A stretch of 64,000 bases of DNA from Nonomuraea wenchangensis (GCF_900111685.1 NZ_FOHX01000011.1:186001-250000), one strand, 5' to 3'. Numbered from the stretch's first letter, positions 25,836 through 34,777 are shown. A program made the numbers and translations. The notes: generated by a model not told the origin, from the letters alone.

Positions 25836-26588
25836 CTCGGTTCCTTCGGTGTAAGGGTCGGAGACGACCCACGTCCCTTCCTGCGTGCTGAAAGAGCTCC
25901 GGACGTGGATCGGCAGGTCGAAGCGGCGGGCGTACTCGACGCACCGCAGGTGCAGGATCTTCGCGCCGCAGGCGGCCATCTCCATCATCTCGTCGTACGA
26001 GATCCTGGGGATCTTGCGGGCCGGGGGCACGATGCGCGGGTCGGCGGTGAAGACGCCGTCCACGTCGGTGTAGATCTCGCACACGTCGGCGTCGAGCGCC
26101 GCCGCGAGCGCCACCGCCGTGGTGTCCGAGCCGCCGCGGCCCAGCGTGGTGATGTCCTTGGTGTTCTGCGACACGCCCTGGAACCCGGCCACGATCGCGA
26201 TGTGGCCCTGGGCGATCGCCTCCTGTATGCGGCCGGGCGTCACGTCGATGATGCGCGCCTTGCCGTGCGTGGAGTCGGTGATCACACCGGCCTGCGAGCC
26301 GGTGAACGAGCGGGCCTCGTGGCCGAGGTTGGCGATCGCCATCGCCAGCAGGGCCATCGAGATGCGCTCGCCCGAGGTCAGCAGCATGTCGAGCTCGCGG
26401 CCCGGAGGCAGCGGCGACACCTGCTCGGCCAGGTCGAGCAGCTCGTCCGTCGTGTCACCCATCGCGGAGACGATCACGACCACGTCGTTGCCGGCTTTTT
26501 TCGTCGCGACGATCCGCTGCGCGACCCGCTTGATGCAGGACGCGTCGGCGACGGACGAACCACCGTACTTTTGCACAACGAGCGCCAC
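25314..26588 (-). CDS. lysC: aspartate kinase
   Basis: A 424-residue enzyme that phosphorylates aspartate, the first step to lysine, diaminopimelate, threonine and methionine. KYGGSSV at residues 7-13 and FQGVSQNTKDITTLGRGGSD are the catalytic marks, and two ACT domains fill the last 170 residues, where lysine and threonine feedback inhibition act. It is the first gene of an ask-asd pair. An internal ATG can give a separate regulatory chain. Confidence 0.97.
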   Translation of the reverse strand: MALVVQKYGGSSVADASCIKRVAQRIVATKKAGNDVVVIVSAMGDTTDELLDLAEQVSPLPPGRELDMLLTSGERISMALLAMAIANLGHEARSFTGSQAGVITDSTHGKARIIDVTPGRIQEAIAQGHIAIVAGFQGVSQNTKDITTLGRGGSDTTAVALAAALDADVCEIYTDVDGVFTADPRIVPPARKIPRISYDEMMEMAACGAKILHLRCVEYARRFDLPIHVRSSFSTQEGTWVVSDPYTEGTEMEQPIISGVAHDRSEAKITVVGVPDKVGEAAFIFKTLADAEINIDMIVQNVSAAATGRTDISFTLPTADAQTALSALTKIQSRIGFESLLFDDQIGKVSLIGAGMRSHPGVTATFFAAIADAGVNIEMISTSEIRISVVVEQDGVDAAVAAAHRAFDLDADQVEATVYGGTGR

Positions 26589-26653
26589 GAGAGTCTCCCG
26601 GTTCGGACTTTGAGCTGCCAGTCTACTTGGGTCGTCTCATGTTCTTGCTGTGT

Positions 26654-26677
26654 CATACCACTATGTGGACCGGTATG
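26654..26677. promoter_or_regulatory. short inverted repeat upstream of ask
   Basis: CATACC (26654-26659) and GGTATG (26672-26677) form 6-base arms with a 12-base spacer, 66 bases upstream of the ask start and just past the end of the DUF5063 gene. It may be an operator for the ask-asd operon, but arms are short. Confidence 0.25.
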
Positions 26678-26695
26678 CCCTGCGCTGCGGGCCTT

Positions 26696-27250
26696 TCAGA
26701 CCGTGGTCGCCTCGCCCGCGGCGTCGAGGGTCGACTCCTCCGCCACGTCGAGGCGCGAGTGCGCGGCCAGCGCCTGCAGCGCCCGCATCGCCGCGCCCGC
26801 GTGGTTGCCCCAGGTGTTGAAGTAGGAGTACTGCCACCACCACAGCGCCTCGTGCGGCCGCCCGGCGCGGAAGTGCCGCAGGCCGTGGATGAGGTCGGCG
26901 GCCACCGCGGTCAGGTCGTCGGACAGCCGGTAGGGGGTGACGCCCGTGTCCTTGTACGGGTCGAACACCTCCGCGTAGTCGTCCACCGGCCCGAGCCGCT
27001 CGGCCAGCGCCGTGCGCACGCCGTCGATGTCGGGGTCCTCGCTCATCGGCGGCTCGTAGTTGCCGGAGAGGATGACGTCCCGGTTGGCGCCGAGCTTGGC
27101 GCCCGCGAGGCTCACCTGAGCGACCTCGACCAGCAGCAGCGACCAGATGGCGTCGCCGGCCTCCCCGCCGGCGACCCTGGTCAGCCCGTCCACGTAATCC
27201 TGCGCGTGCCTGGAGATCTCCTCGGCGAGCGTGCTCCACTCGTCAGACAT
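26696..27250 (-). CDS. DUF5063 domain protein
   Basis: A 184-residue acidic soluble protein of the DUF5063 family, with the conserved FDPYKDTGVTPYRLSDDLT and ALWWWQYSYFNTWGNHAG blocks. In actinobacteria it regularly follows recR, and here it overlaps recR by 8 bases, so both come from one transcript. Its function is unknown; a role linked to recombination is a guess from position. Confidence 0.9.
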   Translation of the reverse strand: MSDEWSTLAEEISRHAQDYVDGLTRVAGGEAGDAIWSLLLVEVAQVSLAGAKLGANRDVILSGNYEPPMSEDPDIDGVRTALAERLGPVDDYAEVFDPYKDTGVTPYRLSDDLTAVAADLIHGLRHFRAGRPHEALWWWQYSYFNTWGNHAGAAMRALQALAAHSRLDVAEESTLDAAGEATTV

Positions 27251-27842
27251 CCAGCAGCCTCCGTCCTTCGAACGCGCGGCCCAAGGTCACCTCGTCGGCG
27301 TACTCGAGATCGCCGCCGACGGGCAGCCCGCTGGCCAGTCGTGTCACTTTGATGCCCATCGGCTTGACCAGACGGGCGAGGTAGGTCGCCGTCGCCTCAC
27401 CCTCGAGATTGGGGTCGGTGGCGAGGATGAGCTCGGTCACCCGGCCGTCGGCCAGGCGGGTCATGAGCTCGCGGATGCGCAGGTCGTCGGGGCCGATGCC
27501 GTCGATCGGGCTGATCGCGCCGCCGAGCACGTGGTAGGTGCCGCGGAACTCGCGCGTCTTCTCGATCGCCACGACGTCCTTCGGCTCCTCGACCACGCAG
27601 ATCACGTGCGTGTCGCGGCGCGCGTCGCGGCAGATGCGGCACTCCTCCTCGGAGGCCACGTTGCCGCACACCCGGCAGAAGCGGGTCTTCTCCTTGACCT
27701 CCAGCAGCGCGTGCGCCAGCCGCTTGACGTCGGCTGGATCGGCCGCGAGCAGGTGGAACGCGATCCGCTGCGCGCTCTTGGGACCGACGCCGGGCAGCAG
27801 GCCCAGCTCGTCGATCAGGTTTTGGACGACCCCTTCGTACAT
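27243..27842 (-). CDS. recR: recombination protein RecR
   Basis: A 199-residue RecF-pathway protein that helps load RecA at gaps. LLPGVGPKSAQRIAFHLL is the helix-hairpin-helix, the zinc finger uses C56, C59, C68 and C71, and a Toprim domain follows (VVEEPKDVVAIE, DPNLEGEATA). It begins 2 bases after the ybaB stop and is followed by DUF5063. Confidence 0.97.
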   Translation of the reverse strand: MYEGVVQNLIDELGLLPGVGPKSAQRIAFHLLAADPADVKRLAHALLEVKEKTRFCRVCGNVASEEECRICRDARRDTHVICVVEEPKDVVAIEKTREFRGTYHVLGGAISPIDGIGPDDLRIRELMTRLADGRVTELILATDPNLEGEATATYLARLVKPMGIKVTRLASGLPVGGDLEYADEVTLGRAFEGRRLLDV

Positions 27843-27844
27843 GC

Positions 27845-28195
27845 CTAGAACCCTGGCAACTGTCCGAGGCCGCCGCCGCCCAGCCCCTGCGCCAGCGGGC
27901 CGAGCTTCTCCTGCTGCAGGTCGGCCGCCGCGCGCACGGCGTCGCGGACCGCCGCGATCACCAGGTCGGCGATCGTGTCGGCCGTGTCCTGCGGGTCGGC
28001 GGCGTCGATCACGCTCGGGTCGATCTTCAGCTCCAGCAGCTCGCCCGATCCGTTGACGACGGCCGTCACCAGGCCACCGCCGGATGAGCCCTCGATCTGC
28101 GCGTCGTTGAGCTCCTGCTGGGCGCTCACGAGCTGCTGCTGCATGAGCTGGGCCTGCTCCAGCAGCTGCTGCAGGTTGACATCCCCTGGGTTCAC
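27845..28195 (-). CDS. YbaB/EbfC family nucleoid-associated protein
   Basis: A 116-residue DNA-binding protein. An N-terminal Gln-rich coiled helix (LLEQAQLMQQQLVSAQQEL) precedes the YbaB core with VVNGSGELLELKIDPSVID. The Gly-rich tail GLGGGGLGQLPGF ends the protein. The GTG at 28195 is chosen because the frame upstream is non-conserved. It is the first gene of the ybaB-recR-DUF5063 operon. In most bacteria dnaX lies directly upstream, but here another gene intervenes. Confidence 0.92.
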   Translation of the reverse strand: MNPGDVNLQQLLEQAQLMQQQLVSAQQELNDAQIEGSSGGGLVTAVVNGSGELLELKIDPSVIDAADPQDTADTIADLVIAAVRDAVRAAADLQQEKLGPLAQGLGGGGLGQLPGF

Positions 28196-28623
28196 CGTCG
28201 TGCGCTCCTCGTGGCTCCGCGTTCGTGACTGCCACGAGCCTACGGTGTTTGGGCGGCGACATGCACTGCGGGACGCCCCATGTTTCGGCAGCGGCCGTCC
28301 GCGGGCCGTGACCGGGGCGGGTGGACCGCCCGTTCTGGACGGCCTGTTCGCCGTGCCGCACGCCCTGCCGTGGAAGCGATGTCGCACCTGCCATAGGTGT
28401 GATCCTTGGTGTTATTGGCCGGATCCCGGCCCCCCTCCAGTGTCCGAGACCCGGCCATCACGCCGGCGGAGCGGCCGCACCACGCCGACGCGTCGGGCCA
28501 GAACGTTAGGCGAGCCGACGTTGCACACACGTTGCGCTCGTCCGGACACCCTCAGCGACCCCCGATCGGGTTGCGTTGCCCGGCCGTAAGGCGGATGCTC
28601 TATGTGACTACTTGGAGTGACCG
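28196..28623. other. 428-bp divergent intergenic region
   Basis: Separates ybaB on the minus strand from the GAF regulator gene on the plus strand and must hold both promoters. I see no supported small gene, RNA or strong palindrome in it. A ribosome binding site (TTGGAGTGACC) lies directly before the GAF gene. Frames in this stretch have no ribosome binding sites or family features. Confidence 0.5.
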
Positions 28624-30174
28624 ATGAGTTACACCCCTCTCGACGCTTACTCCCGCCTTCTCCGCGGGGCCCACGAAGCCGCGGCCACCGGACGGGTCTG
28701 GCCGCACCCGCCCCGCGACCTCATCCGCGACTCCTGGCGCCGCTCCCTGGCCGCCGGGGTCGACATCGAGGCCGGCGGCGCGCCCCTCGTCTACGACCCC
28801 GCCCACCTCGACGACATCCGCCGCGCCCACCCGCTGCACCCCCTGCTGCCGCTGCTCGCCACCACCCTCTCCGGCCTGATCGGCGGGACCGGCCACATCA
28901 TGATCGTCACCGACGGGCAGGGCCGGGTGCTGTGGCGCGACGGCGGCGCCGCGGTCCTGCGCCGCGCCGACCAGATCGGGCTGTCCGACGGGCACGAGTG
29001 GGTCGAGCCCGCGGTCGGCACCAACGGCATCGGCACCGCCCTCGCCGCCGGCCGTCCTGTGCACGTCTACTCGGAGGAGCACCTGATGCGGGTGCTGCGC
29101 GTGTGGTCGTGCAGCGGGGCCCCGATCACCGACCCCGACTCCGGCCGGATCATCGGCTGCGTCGACGTCAGCGGCGTCTCCCGCTCGCTCCACCCGGCCA
29201 CGGTCGCCCTCGTCGGGGCGGCGGCCCAGCTCACCGAGAGCCAGCTCGCGCTGCGCATGCACGAGCGCGACGAGCGGCTGCGGCGGCGCTACGAGTCGCT
29301 GCGGGTACGGCCAGGCGTCCTGCTCTCCCCCACGGGCCGGGTCATCTCCGGCGATCCCGGCGGGCGGCTCGGGGAGCGCGTCCCCCTCTGGGACGACACC
29401 GCGCCGCCCTCGACGCCCGCCCTCTCGGACCGCCTCCTCGGGGGCGGCCCCGGCGGCGGGCCCAGCGGCGGGCCCGGCCTGCTCCGGCCGCCCGCCTCCG
29501 CCGGCGAGCGCCCGAGGCCGTCCGGGCAGCGCATGATCCTGCGCGACGGCAGCATGGCCGTACTGGAGCCGTTCTCCGACGGCTACCTCCTCCGCACCGT
29601 CCCGGCCGCCGCGCCGGCCACGCTCACGCTGTCGTTCCTCGGCGAGGGCGTGCCGTCCGTCACGTTCGGCGACCACGACCGCACCCTGTCGCTCCGCCAC
29701 GCCGAGATCCTGGCTCTCCTCGCGCTCCACCCCCACGGGCTGACGGCCGAGCAACTGTCGTTCCACGTGTACGGCGACGCGGGCAACCCGGTGACCATCC
29801 GGGCCGAGATCCACCGGCTGCGGGCACAGCTCGGCAAGGCCATCTCCGCCAAGCCCTACCGGCTGGCCTGCCCGGTGGAGGCCGACTTCCTCCTCCTGCG
29901 CCGCAGCCTGGCCACCAGGGACGCGGCGGCGCTGGCCCGCGCCTACAAGGGGCCCCTCCTGCCGCGCTCCGAGTCGCCCGAGATCCGCCGCGAACGGGAC
30001 GAGCTCGAAGCCCAGGTCCGCGCCTGCCTCCTCCGCCACGGCTCGCCGGAGCACCTGTGGGCGTACGCGCAGACGTGCAACGGCCGCGACGACTACGAGA
30101 TCCTCGAACGCCTCGCCGCGCTCCACCCCACCGACGCCCGCGCCGCCGCCGCCCGCACCCGCCTCCTCCCCTGA
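28624..30174 (+). CDS. GAF-domain transcriptional regulator
   Basis: A 516-residue regulator. The N-terminus with SWRRSLAAGVDIE resembles AcoR-type regulators, followed by a GAF sensor domain at about residues 75-190, a low-complexity Gly/Pro linker around 265-300, and a C-terminal winged-helix region (LSLRHAEILALLALHPHGLT to IRAEIHRLRAQLG). There is no AAA+ domain, so it does not act on sigma-54. Such proteins often control aldehyde or alcohol oxidation genes. It sits between dnaX and ybaB, which are normally adjacent, and its stop is 15 bases from that of dnaX. Confidence 0.85.
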   Translation: MSYTPLDAYSRLLRGAHEAAATGRVWPHPPRDLIRDSWRRSLAAGVDIEAGGAPLVYDPAHLDDIRRAHPLHPLLPLLATTLSGLIGGTGHIMIVTDGQGRVLWRDGGAAVLRRADQIGLSDGHEWVEPAVGTNGIGTALAAGRPVHVYSEEHLMRVLRVWSCSGAPITDPDSGRIIGCVDVSGVSRSLHPATVALVGAAAQLTESQLALRMHERDERLRRRYESLRVRPGVLLSPTGRVISGDPGGRLGERVPLWDDTAPPSTPALSDRLLGGGPGGGPSGGPGLLRPPASAGERPRPSGQRMILRDGSMAVLEPFSDGYLLRTVPAAAPATLTLSFLGEGVPSVTFGDHDRTLSLRHAEILALLALHPHGLTAEQLSFHVYGDAGNPVTIRAEIHRLRAQLGKAISAKPYRLACPVEADFLLLRRSLATRDAAALARAYKGPLLPRSESPEIRRERDELEAQVRACLLRHGSPEHLWAYAQTCNGRDDYEILERLAALHPTDARAAAARTRLLP

Positions 30175-30189
30175 GGAGGCCAGGTCACG

Positions 30190-32598
30190 TCAGGTGTGGT
30201 CGATCTCGCCGATCACGCGGGCGCCCAGCTCGCGTTCCAGGAGCGCCATGCCTGTGACCGCGTCCACGTCGGCGTCCGCGTCGTTCAGCGGATCGACCTC
30301 GTCCGCGTCCGGCCCCTTGGCGCGTCCGGGGACGGCGTCCGGCCAGGCGGCCGCTCCGCCCCGGCCCCCCGGCGACCGGGGACCGGCCTGGGCGGCCGCC
30401 TTGGCCGCCGAACGGGCGGCGGCCAGACCGGCGCTCGGCATGGCGCCGACCGGCACCGTACGCGTCGGGTCCGGCGACGGCGGCAGGCTCGGGCCGGGGT
30501 CGTCCGGGGCGTCGGGCCAGGACTCGTCCGTGGTGGGACGCGCGGGAGCGATGACCGCGACGGCCGCCGCCGGAGGCTGCCCGGGGTCCTGAGCCCCCTG
30601 GTCGTCCTGGGAGCCGGCGTGCGAGGAAGTGCGGCCCTGGTGCCCCGCCCCGCCGCCCTGCGTGGCGGGAGGAGGGCTCTGGACGTTGGGCGCGGGCGGC
30701 GGGTTGTACGCCGGCTGCGCGGGCGGACGCCCGCCACCGCGCCCGGGCGACGACGACGGCGGCGGCCCGTTCCCCACGACCGCCTCCACCCGCCAGGTCC
30801 CGCCGAGCACGTCGCTCAGCGCGCTGGCCACGACGGCGTCCTTGCCTCCGCCCGTGAAGTTCTTCATCGCGCCGACCTGGCTGAACCCCAGGGTGACCAC
30901 GTTGCCCTCGACGCCCGCCACCTGGGCGTTGGTGCTCACGTTGGCCCAGACCACGATGCTGCGCTGCTTGAGCGCCGCCAGCACGGCCGGCCACTGCTGC
31001 TGCATGACCCCCAACCCGGCCCCGGCCTGTCCGCCTGCCGCGGGCACGGCCTGAGCGGACGGGGCAGGCGGAGCCGCCGGAGCGGGCGCGGCGGCCGGTG
31101 CGCCGGGACGAGCCGGCTCTGGCCAGTCGTCCGCCGCGGCGGAACTCTGGTCACCAGCCGAAGCCCCGCCACCCGTGGACGCCGAGGGCGTAGCGGCCTG
31201 GTCCGGAGAGGCGTCGACCTGCGGCCCGTCAGGGGCCGGAGCAGCGGAACCACCGCCGGAGGCAGGCCCCGCGGCGGCGAGGCGCGCGGAAGCCGCCCCA
31301 GGCCGCGGAATCACGACCCCACCGGCACCCCCACCGGCGACGCCGGCCGGGGCGGTGGGTGAGGCACTGGGAGCGACGCCGGGCGCGGGAGTGAGCGGGA
31401 CGCCGGGCGCGGCGGTGGCGCGGGCGGCCATGGCGGCGACGGTGCCGCCACGCTCAAGACGTTCGAGGCGGGCCAGCAGCGCCGCCTCCCCTTGCGCGGC
31501 CCCCGGCAGCAGCACCCGGGCGCACATCAACTCCAGCAGCAGCCGCGGCGACGTGGCACCGCGCATCTCGGTCAGCCCGGCGTTGAACACCTCGGCGGCC
31601 CGGGTCAGCTCGGCGGGCCCCATGGACGCGGCCTGCTGCACGAGCCGCTCCAGCTCGTCCGCCGGCCGGTCGAGCAGGCCGCTGGTGGCCGCCTCGGGGA
31701 CGTTCGCCAGGATCACCAGGTCACGGAAGCGTTCGAGCAGGTCGGCGGCGAAGCGGCGCGGGTCGTGGCCGCCCTCGATGACCCGGTTGACCGCCTGGAA
31801 CACCTTGCCGCCGTCACGCGCAGCGAACGCGTTGACGACCTCGTCGAGCAGGTCGCCGTCGGTGTAGCCGAGCAGCGAGACGGCCTTGGCGTAGGTGATG
31901 CCGTCCTCCTCGGCCCCGGCGAGGAGCTGGTCGAGGATGGACAGCGAGTCGCGCGCTGACCCGGCCCCGGCCCGTACGACGAGCGGCAGCGCGGCCGGCT
32001 CGAACGGGACGCTCTCGGAGGTGAGGATCTCCTCCAGCAGCGCGCGCAGCGTCGCGGGCGGCATCAGCCGGAACGGATAGTGGTGCGTACGCGACTTGAT
32101 CGTGCCGATGACCTTCTCCGGCTCGGTCGTCGCGAAGATGAACTTCAGGTGCGGCGGAGGCTCCTCGACGAGCTTGAGCAGCGCGTTGAACCCCTCGCGG
32201 GTCACCATGTGCGCCTCGTCGATGATGTAGATCTTGAAACGCGCGGAGACGGGGGCGAAGAACGCCCGCTCGCGCAGGTCGCGCGCGTCGTCCACGCCGC
32301 CGTGGGAGGCGGCGTCGATCTCGATGACGTCGAGGTGGCCGGGGCCGGTGGGGGCGAGGGCGACGCAGGACTCGCAGACGCCGCACGGGTCGGGGGTCGG
32401 GCCCTGCTCGCAGTTGAGCGAACGCGCCAGGATGCGGGCGCTGGAGGTCTTGCCGCAGCCGCGCGGGCCGCTGAACAGGTAGGCGTGGTTGACGCGGCCG
32501 GTACGGAGTGCCTGCCGCAGCGGGTCGGTGACGTGTTCCTGACCCTTGACCTCCGCGAAGGTCCCGGGCCGGTACTTGCGATAAAGCGCAAGGCTCAT
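30190..32598 (-). CDS. dnaX: DNA polymerase III subunits gamma and tau
   Basis: An 802-residue clamp-loader ATPase. Walker A is GPRGCGKT at residues 44-51, zinc-binding cysteines C63, C72, C75 and C78, and the DEAH box is in IYIIDEAHMV. Domain III follows, then a long Pro/Ala/Gly-rich linker and a tau-like C-terminal part. I see no A-rich slippery sequence, so a shorter gamma form by frameshift is unlikely. The ATG at 32598 matches MSLALYRKYRPGTFAEV of the family. The SRP RNA gene is immediately upstream. Confidence 0.96.
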   Translation of the reverse strand: MSLALYRKYRPGTFAEVKGQEHVTDPLRQALRTGRVNHAYLFSGPRGCGKTSSARILARSLNCEQGPTPDPCGVCESCVALAPTGPGHLDVIEIDAASHGGVDDARDLRERAFFAPVSARFKIYIIDEAHMVTREGFNALLKLVEEPPPHLKFIFATTEPEKVIGTIKSRTHHYPFRLMPPATLRALLEEILTSESVPFEPAALPLVVRAGAGSARDSLSILDQLLAGAEEDGITYAKAVSLLGYTDGDLLDEVVNAFAARDGGKVFQAVNRVIEGGHDPRRFAADLLERFRDLVILANVPEAATSGLLDRPADELERLVQQAASMGPAELTRAAEVFNAGLTEMRGATSPRLLLELMCARVLLPGAAQGEAALLARLERLERGGTVAAMAARATAAPGVPLTPAPGVAPSASPTAPAGVAGGGAGGVVIPRPGAASARLAAAGPASGGGSAAPAPDGPQVDASPDQAATPSASTGGGASAGDQSSAAADDWPEPARPGAPAAAPAPAAPPAPSAQAVPAAGGQAGAGLGVMQQQWPAVLAALKQRSIVVWANVSTNAQVAGVEGNVVTLGFSQVGAMKNFTGGGKDAVVASALSDVLGGTWRVEAVVGNGPPPSSSPGRGGGRPPAQPAYNPPPAPNVQSPPPATQGGGAGHQGRTSSHAGSQDDQGAQDPGQPPAAAVAVIAPARPTTDESWPDAPDDPGPSLPPSPDPTRTVPVGAMPSAGLAAARSAAKAAAQAGPRSPGGRGGAAAWPDAVPGRAKGPDADEVDPLNDADADVDAVTGMALLERELGARVIGEIDHT

Positions 32599-32630
32599 GC
32601 GACCATCCCGCCTGCGAGGGGGCTCCAACG

Positions 32631-32723
32631 AAGAGACCCCCCGCACACCCGCCAGAGCCCGCTTATCCTTGCTGCCTTCCGGCCCTGGGGAGGTTCACAG
32701 GATGACGCCGCGCGAGGGGTCCT
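32631..32723 (-). ncRNA. ffs: signal recognition particle RNA, small bacterial type
   Basis: On the minus strand the RNA carries the conserved apical domain, GUGAACC followed by GGCCGGAAGGCAGCAAGG, with the symmetric and asymmetric loops that bind Ffh. The ends pair as AGGACCCC near 32723 with GGGGGGUCU near 32631. It lies between tRNA-Ser and dnaX, a location common in actinobacteria. Ends are estimated from pairing. Confidence 0.92.
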
Positions 32724-32842
32724 AGGACAGTCTAGCCGGACCCGGCAGTGCTCGCTCCACCTCCGGCCCTCGCACGAGCCTTGGGCAACCAACGCGTAAA
32801 AGGTGGTCTGGACACCGCTGGAAGTCCTGTAAGCTCGTCGGC

Positions 32843-32927
32843 GGAGGATTCGCCTAGTGGCCGAGGGCGCACGCTTGGAAAGCGTGTATAGGGCAACCTA
32901 TCGGGGGTTCAAATCCCCCATCCTCCG
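32843..32927 (+). tRNA. tRNA-Ser(GGA)
   Basis: An 85-base class II tRNA. The acceptor stem GGAGGAT pairs with ATCCTCC, discriminator G. The anticodon stem CACGC/GCGTG encloses loop TTGGAAA, giving anticodon GGA for UCC and UCU. A long variable arm (TATAGGGCAACCTA) and T-loop TTCAAAT are present. CCA is not encoded. A strong terminator follows 20 bases later. Confidence 0.97.
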
Positions 32928-32946
32928 CGCCTGGTTGAGGCAGTGT

Positions 32947-32983
32947 GCAAAGGGGCCGACCCCATCCAAGTCGGCCCCTTTGC
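32947..32983 (+). terminator. terminator of tRNA-Ser(GGA)
   Basis: Perfect 14-base arms GCAAAGGGGCCGAC (32947-32960) and GTCGGCCCCTTTGC (32970-32983) with a 9-base loop; the transcript then runs into TGTTT. Confidence 0.85.
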
Positions 32984-33027
32984 TGTTTCCGGCCCTCAAT
33001 CCCTCGGCCAAATTACGATGGCGGACC

Positions 33028-33837
33028 ATGGGCACGGACTGGGCGCCTGCGGCCGTGAGCGACGTCGCGCGGGAGGACCTCGGCAAGCTCACACGGCTGG
33101 CACGCGCCCATACGCGCTTGGCCTACGCACTCGGCCGCACGCACCGCACCGCCGCTCCTGACGAGACGAACCCGCCGGAAGAAGAGATCGACCACGACAC
33201 AGCCCTCGCCCGGTGGCGCGACGTCGACCAGCGGCTGCGCTCGCTGCTGGTCGTCGACTTGGACAACCCCCACCGGGTCTTCGTCATCGGCATCAACCCC
33301 ATCTTTCCGCCCGAATGGCGGAATGCGGCCTGGGCGACACTCCTCCCCGACGAGTTGGCGGAGTGGTCGGTCCGATGGCGACACTGGCACGCCGAGACGA
33401 CCGCCGGCGGGTTCCGCCACTATCACGACCGGCTGCGTACATGGGAAACGAGCCGCCTGCTCGCCGAAGCCCAGGCCGATCTCCTCGCGACAGCACGGGC
33501 CACCGAGGACCGCACCAACGCCTGGACCCGCAAACCCGCCTTCATCGAGGCCCGCCGCCACGTGCTCGCCCTGCCGCCCCCGCCCGTCGTACCCGCCCCC
33601 GGCCCGCCGCCACGCGCCGCCGGCGACGACAGGGCGACGCCCGGGCAGCAGGAGCGCCAAGAGGCGGTGACGCGGCACCGCGTACCGCTGGACCAGGCCG
33701 CGCTTGAGTTCAGCCGTACGGTGCCGAGCGCCTTCAAACGCAGCCTGCCTTCGTTGCCGATCTTGGAGGTGGAGGAGTTCTTCGACTGGCTGGACCCGGT
33801 CGTACGCGCCGGTCAGGGTCTGTACCTCTGGATCTGA
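33028..33837 (+). CDS. hypothetical protein, orphan next to tRNA-Ser
   Basis: A 269-residue soluble protein starting MGTDWAPAAVSDVARED. I do not recognise a family. It is rich in Trp, Arg and His (for example WRHWHAETTAGGFRHYHDRLRTW), with a predicted helical body, a Pro-rich linker near residues 190-205 and an acidic hydrophobic tail EVEEFFDWLDPVV. No membrane segments or signal peptide. It is the first gene downstream of tRNA-Ser(GGA) and may be recently gained. Confidence 0.65.
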   Translation: MGTDWAPAAVSDVAREDLGKLTRLARAHTRLAYALGRTHRTAAPDETNPPEEEIDHDTALARWRDVDQRLRSLLVVDLDNPHRVFVIGINPIFPPEWRNAAWATLLPDELAEWSVRWRHWHAETTAGGFRHYHDRLRTWETSRLLAEAQADLLATARATEDRTNAWTRKPAFIEARRHVLALPPPPVVPAPGPPPRAAGDDRATPGQQERQEAVTRHRVPLDQAALEFSRTVPSAFKRSLPSLPILEVEEFFDWLDPVVRAGQGLYLWI

Positions 33838-33887
33838 GCCGGAGTGCTGCGCGCCTTCGAAGCCGTTTGTCGGGCCTTGCTGCGACT

Positions 33888-34448
33888 ATGCCGCTCACGC
33901 ACTCAAGGTGCGTGTCCTTCGTCCGCGATCTTCCGCCGGAGGAAGCCCTCCGCCGGTTCGGCCCGGACGAGGAGACCATGGAAGAAGGGGTGACATTCGG
34001 CGAGGTGGACCTTCGCTCGGGGGAGAGCATGAGGGACGACTCGGCCGGTCACATCGGAGCCGCCCAAGTCGATGACTGGACCGTGGTCATCGAGCCGGGG
34101 GGATGGCGAATGGCCGTTGACGACACGATCTACGCCCGGGTCTCGCGAGGAACCGAGGTCGTGTCGGTCTGCTGCCACGAATACGCCGACGACACCTTCG
34201 CCTACATCGTCGACGGCACGCTGGTCGTCTCGTTCGACCCGATGTACCCAGAAGAGCGATCGGGCAGTGATCCGGACCGCTTCGTCTTGAAGATGCACGA
34301 GGTCGGGCTGGATCCCGACCACGACATCGATGGACCGGGGATCGACCACCCGTTGGAAAGTTCGTTCGCCTTGGCGAGCAGCATCACCGGCCTGTCGCTC
34401 TCTACGGACCTGCGGAACCTGCGGTTCCTCGGCGCGGAACCGCTGTAA
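33888..34448 (+). CDS. DUF6461-like protein
   Basis: A 186-residue soluble acidic protein. It has FVRDLPPEEALRRFG near the start and DDWTVVIEPGGWRMA near residue 62, features I associate with the DUF6461 family of actinobacterial proteins of unknown function. The ATG at 33888 is chosen over an upstream TTG. It is convergent with the small gene at 34463. Confidence 0.7.
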   Translation: MPLTHSRCVSFVRDLPPEEALRRFGPDEETMEEGVTFGEVDLRSGESMRDDSAGHIGAAQVDDWTVVIEPGGWRMAVDDTIYARVSRGTEVVSVCCHEYADDTFAYIVDGTLVVSFDPMYPEERSGSDPDRFVLKMHEVGLDPDHDIDGPGIDHPLESSFALASSITGLSLSTDLRNLRFLGAEPL

Positions 34449-34462
34449 CACCAGGAGCTTCG

Positions 34463-34777
34463 TCAAGCTTCTGAGCCGGATTCCTGCTCGAACTCGGCCT
34501 TGCGTCGATCGACATAGGCAGGCCAGTCGGTGCGCGCCGCGACGACGTCGTCGATGGACAGTTTGATCACTCCGCAGAAGGCGAGGGAGCAGGCGCGTGG
34601 CATGGAGGCGTCGATCAGGGAAATCCCCTCGATCTGATCGCCATCGTTGAAGGTGCAGAGTACGGGGTGGAAAGAGCAGTCTTCGTAGATGTCGCCGGGG
34701 CTGATACGTCCGGGCCGATCTCTGGTCACAGAAAAAGTGTGCTGGGTCGCTGCGACAACCTTGTCTTCAGCGGGCAC
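34463..34777 (-). CDS. small conserved hypothetical protein
   Basis: A 104-residue soluble protein starting at a GTG, MPAEDKVVAATQHTFSVT. The central part has ISPGDIYEDCSFHPVLC and SLIDASMPRACSLAFCGV, with four cysteines. I recall similar short actinobacterial proteins without assigned function. It is convergent with the DUF6461-like gene and ends in an acidic tail. Confidence 0.65.
   Translation of the reverse strand: MPAEDKVVAATQHTFSVTRDRPGRISPGDIYEDCSFHPVLCTFNDGDQIEGISLIDASMPRACSLAFCGVIKLSIDDVVAARTDWPAYVDRRKAEFEQESGSEA

Noticed and set aside
26589..26695. Lysine riboswitch before ask
   Set aside because: The gap is only 107 bases and lacks the conserved lysine-riboswitch helices.
28196..28623. 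Hidden RNA gene or small gene in the longest gap
   Set aside because: No tRNA fold, strong hairpin or ribosome-binding-site-backed frame was visible beyond the promoter region of the flanking genes.
30190..32598. Programmed frameshift in dnaX for a gamma form
   Set aside because: No A-rich slippery run or nearby stimulatory hairpin was seen in the expected region.
32843..32927. Intact integrated element at tRNA-Ser(GGA)
   Set aside because: No integrase, excisionase or second copy of the tRNA 3' end was found in the downstream region.
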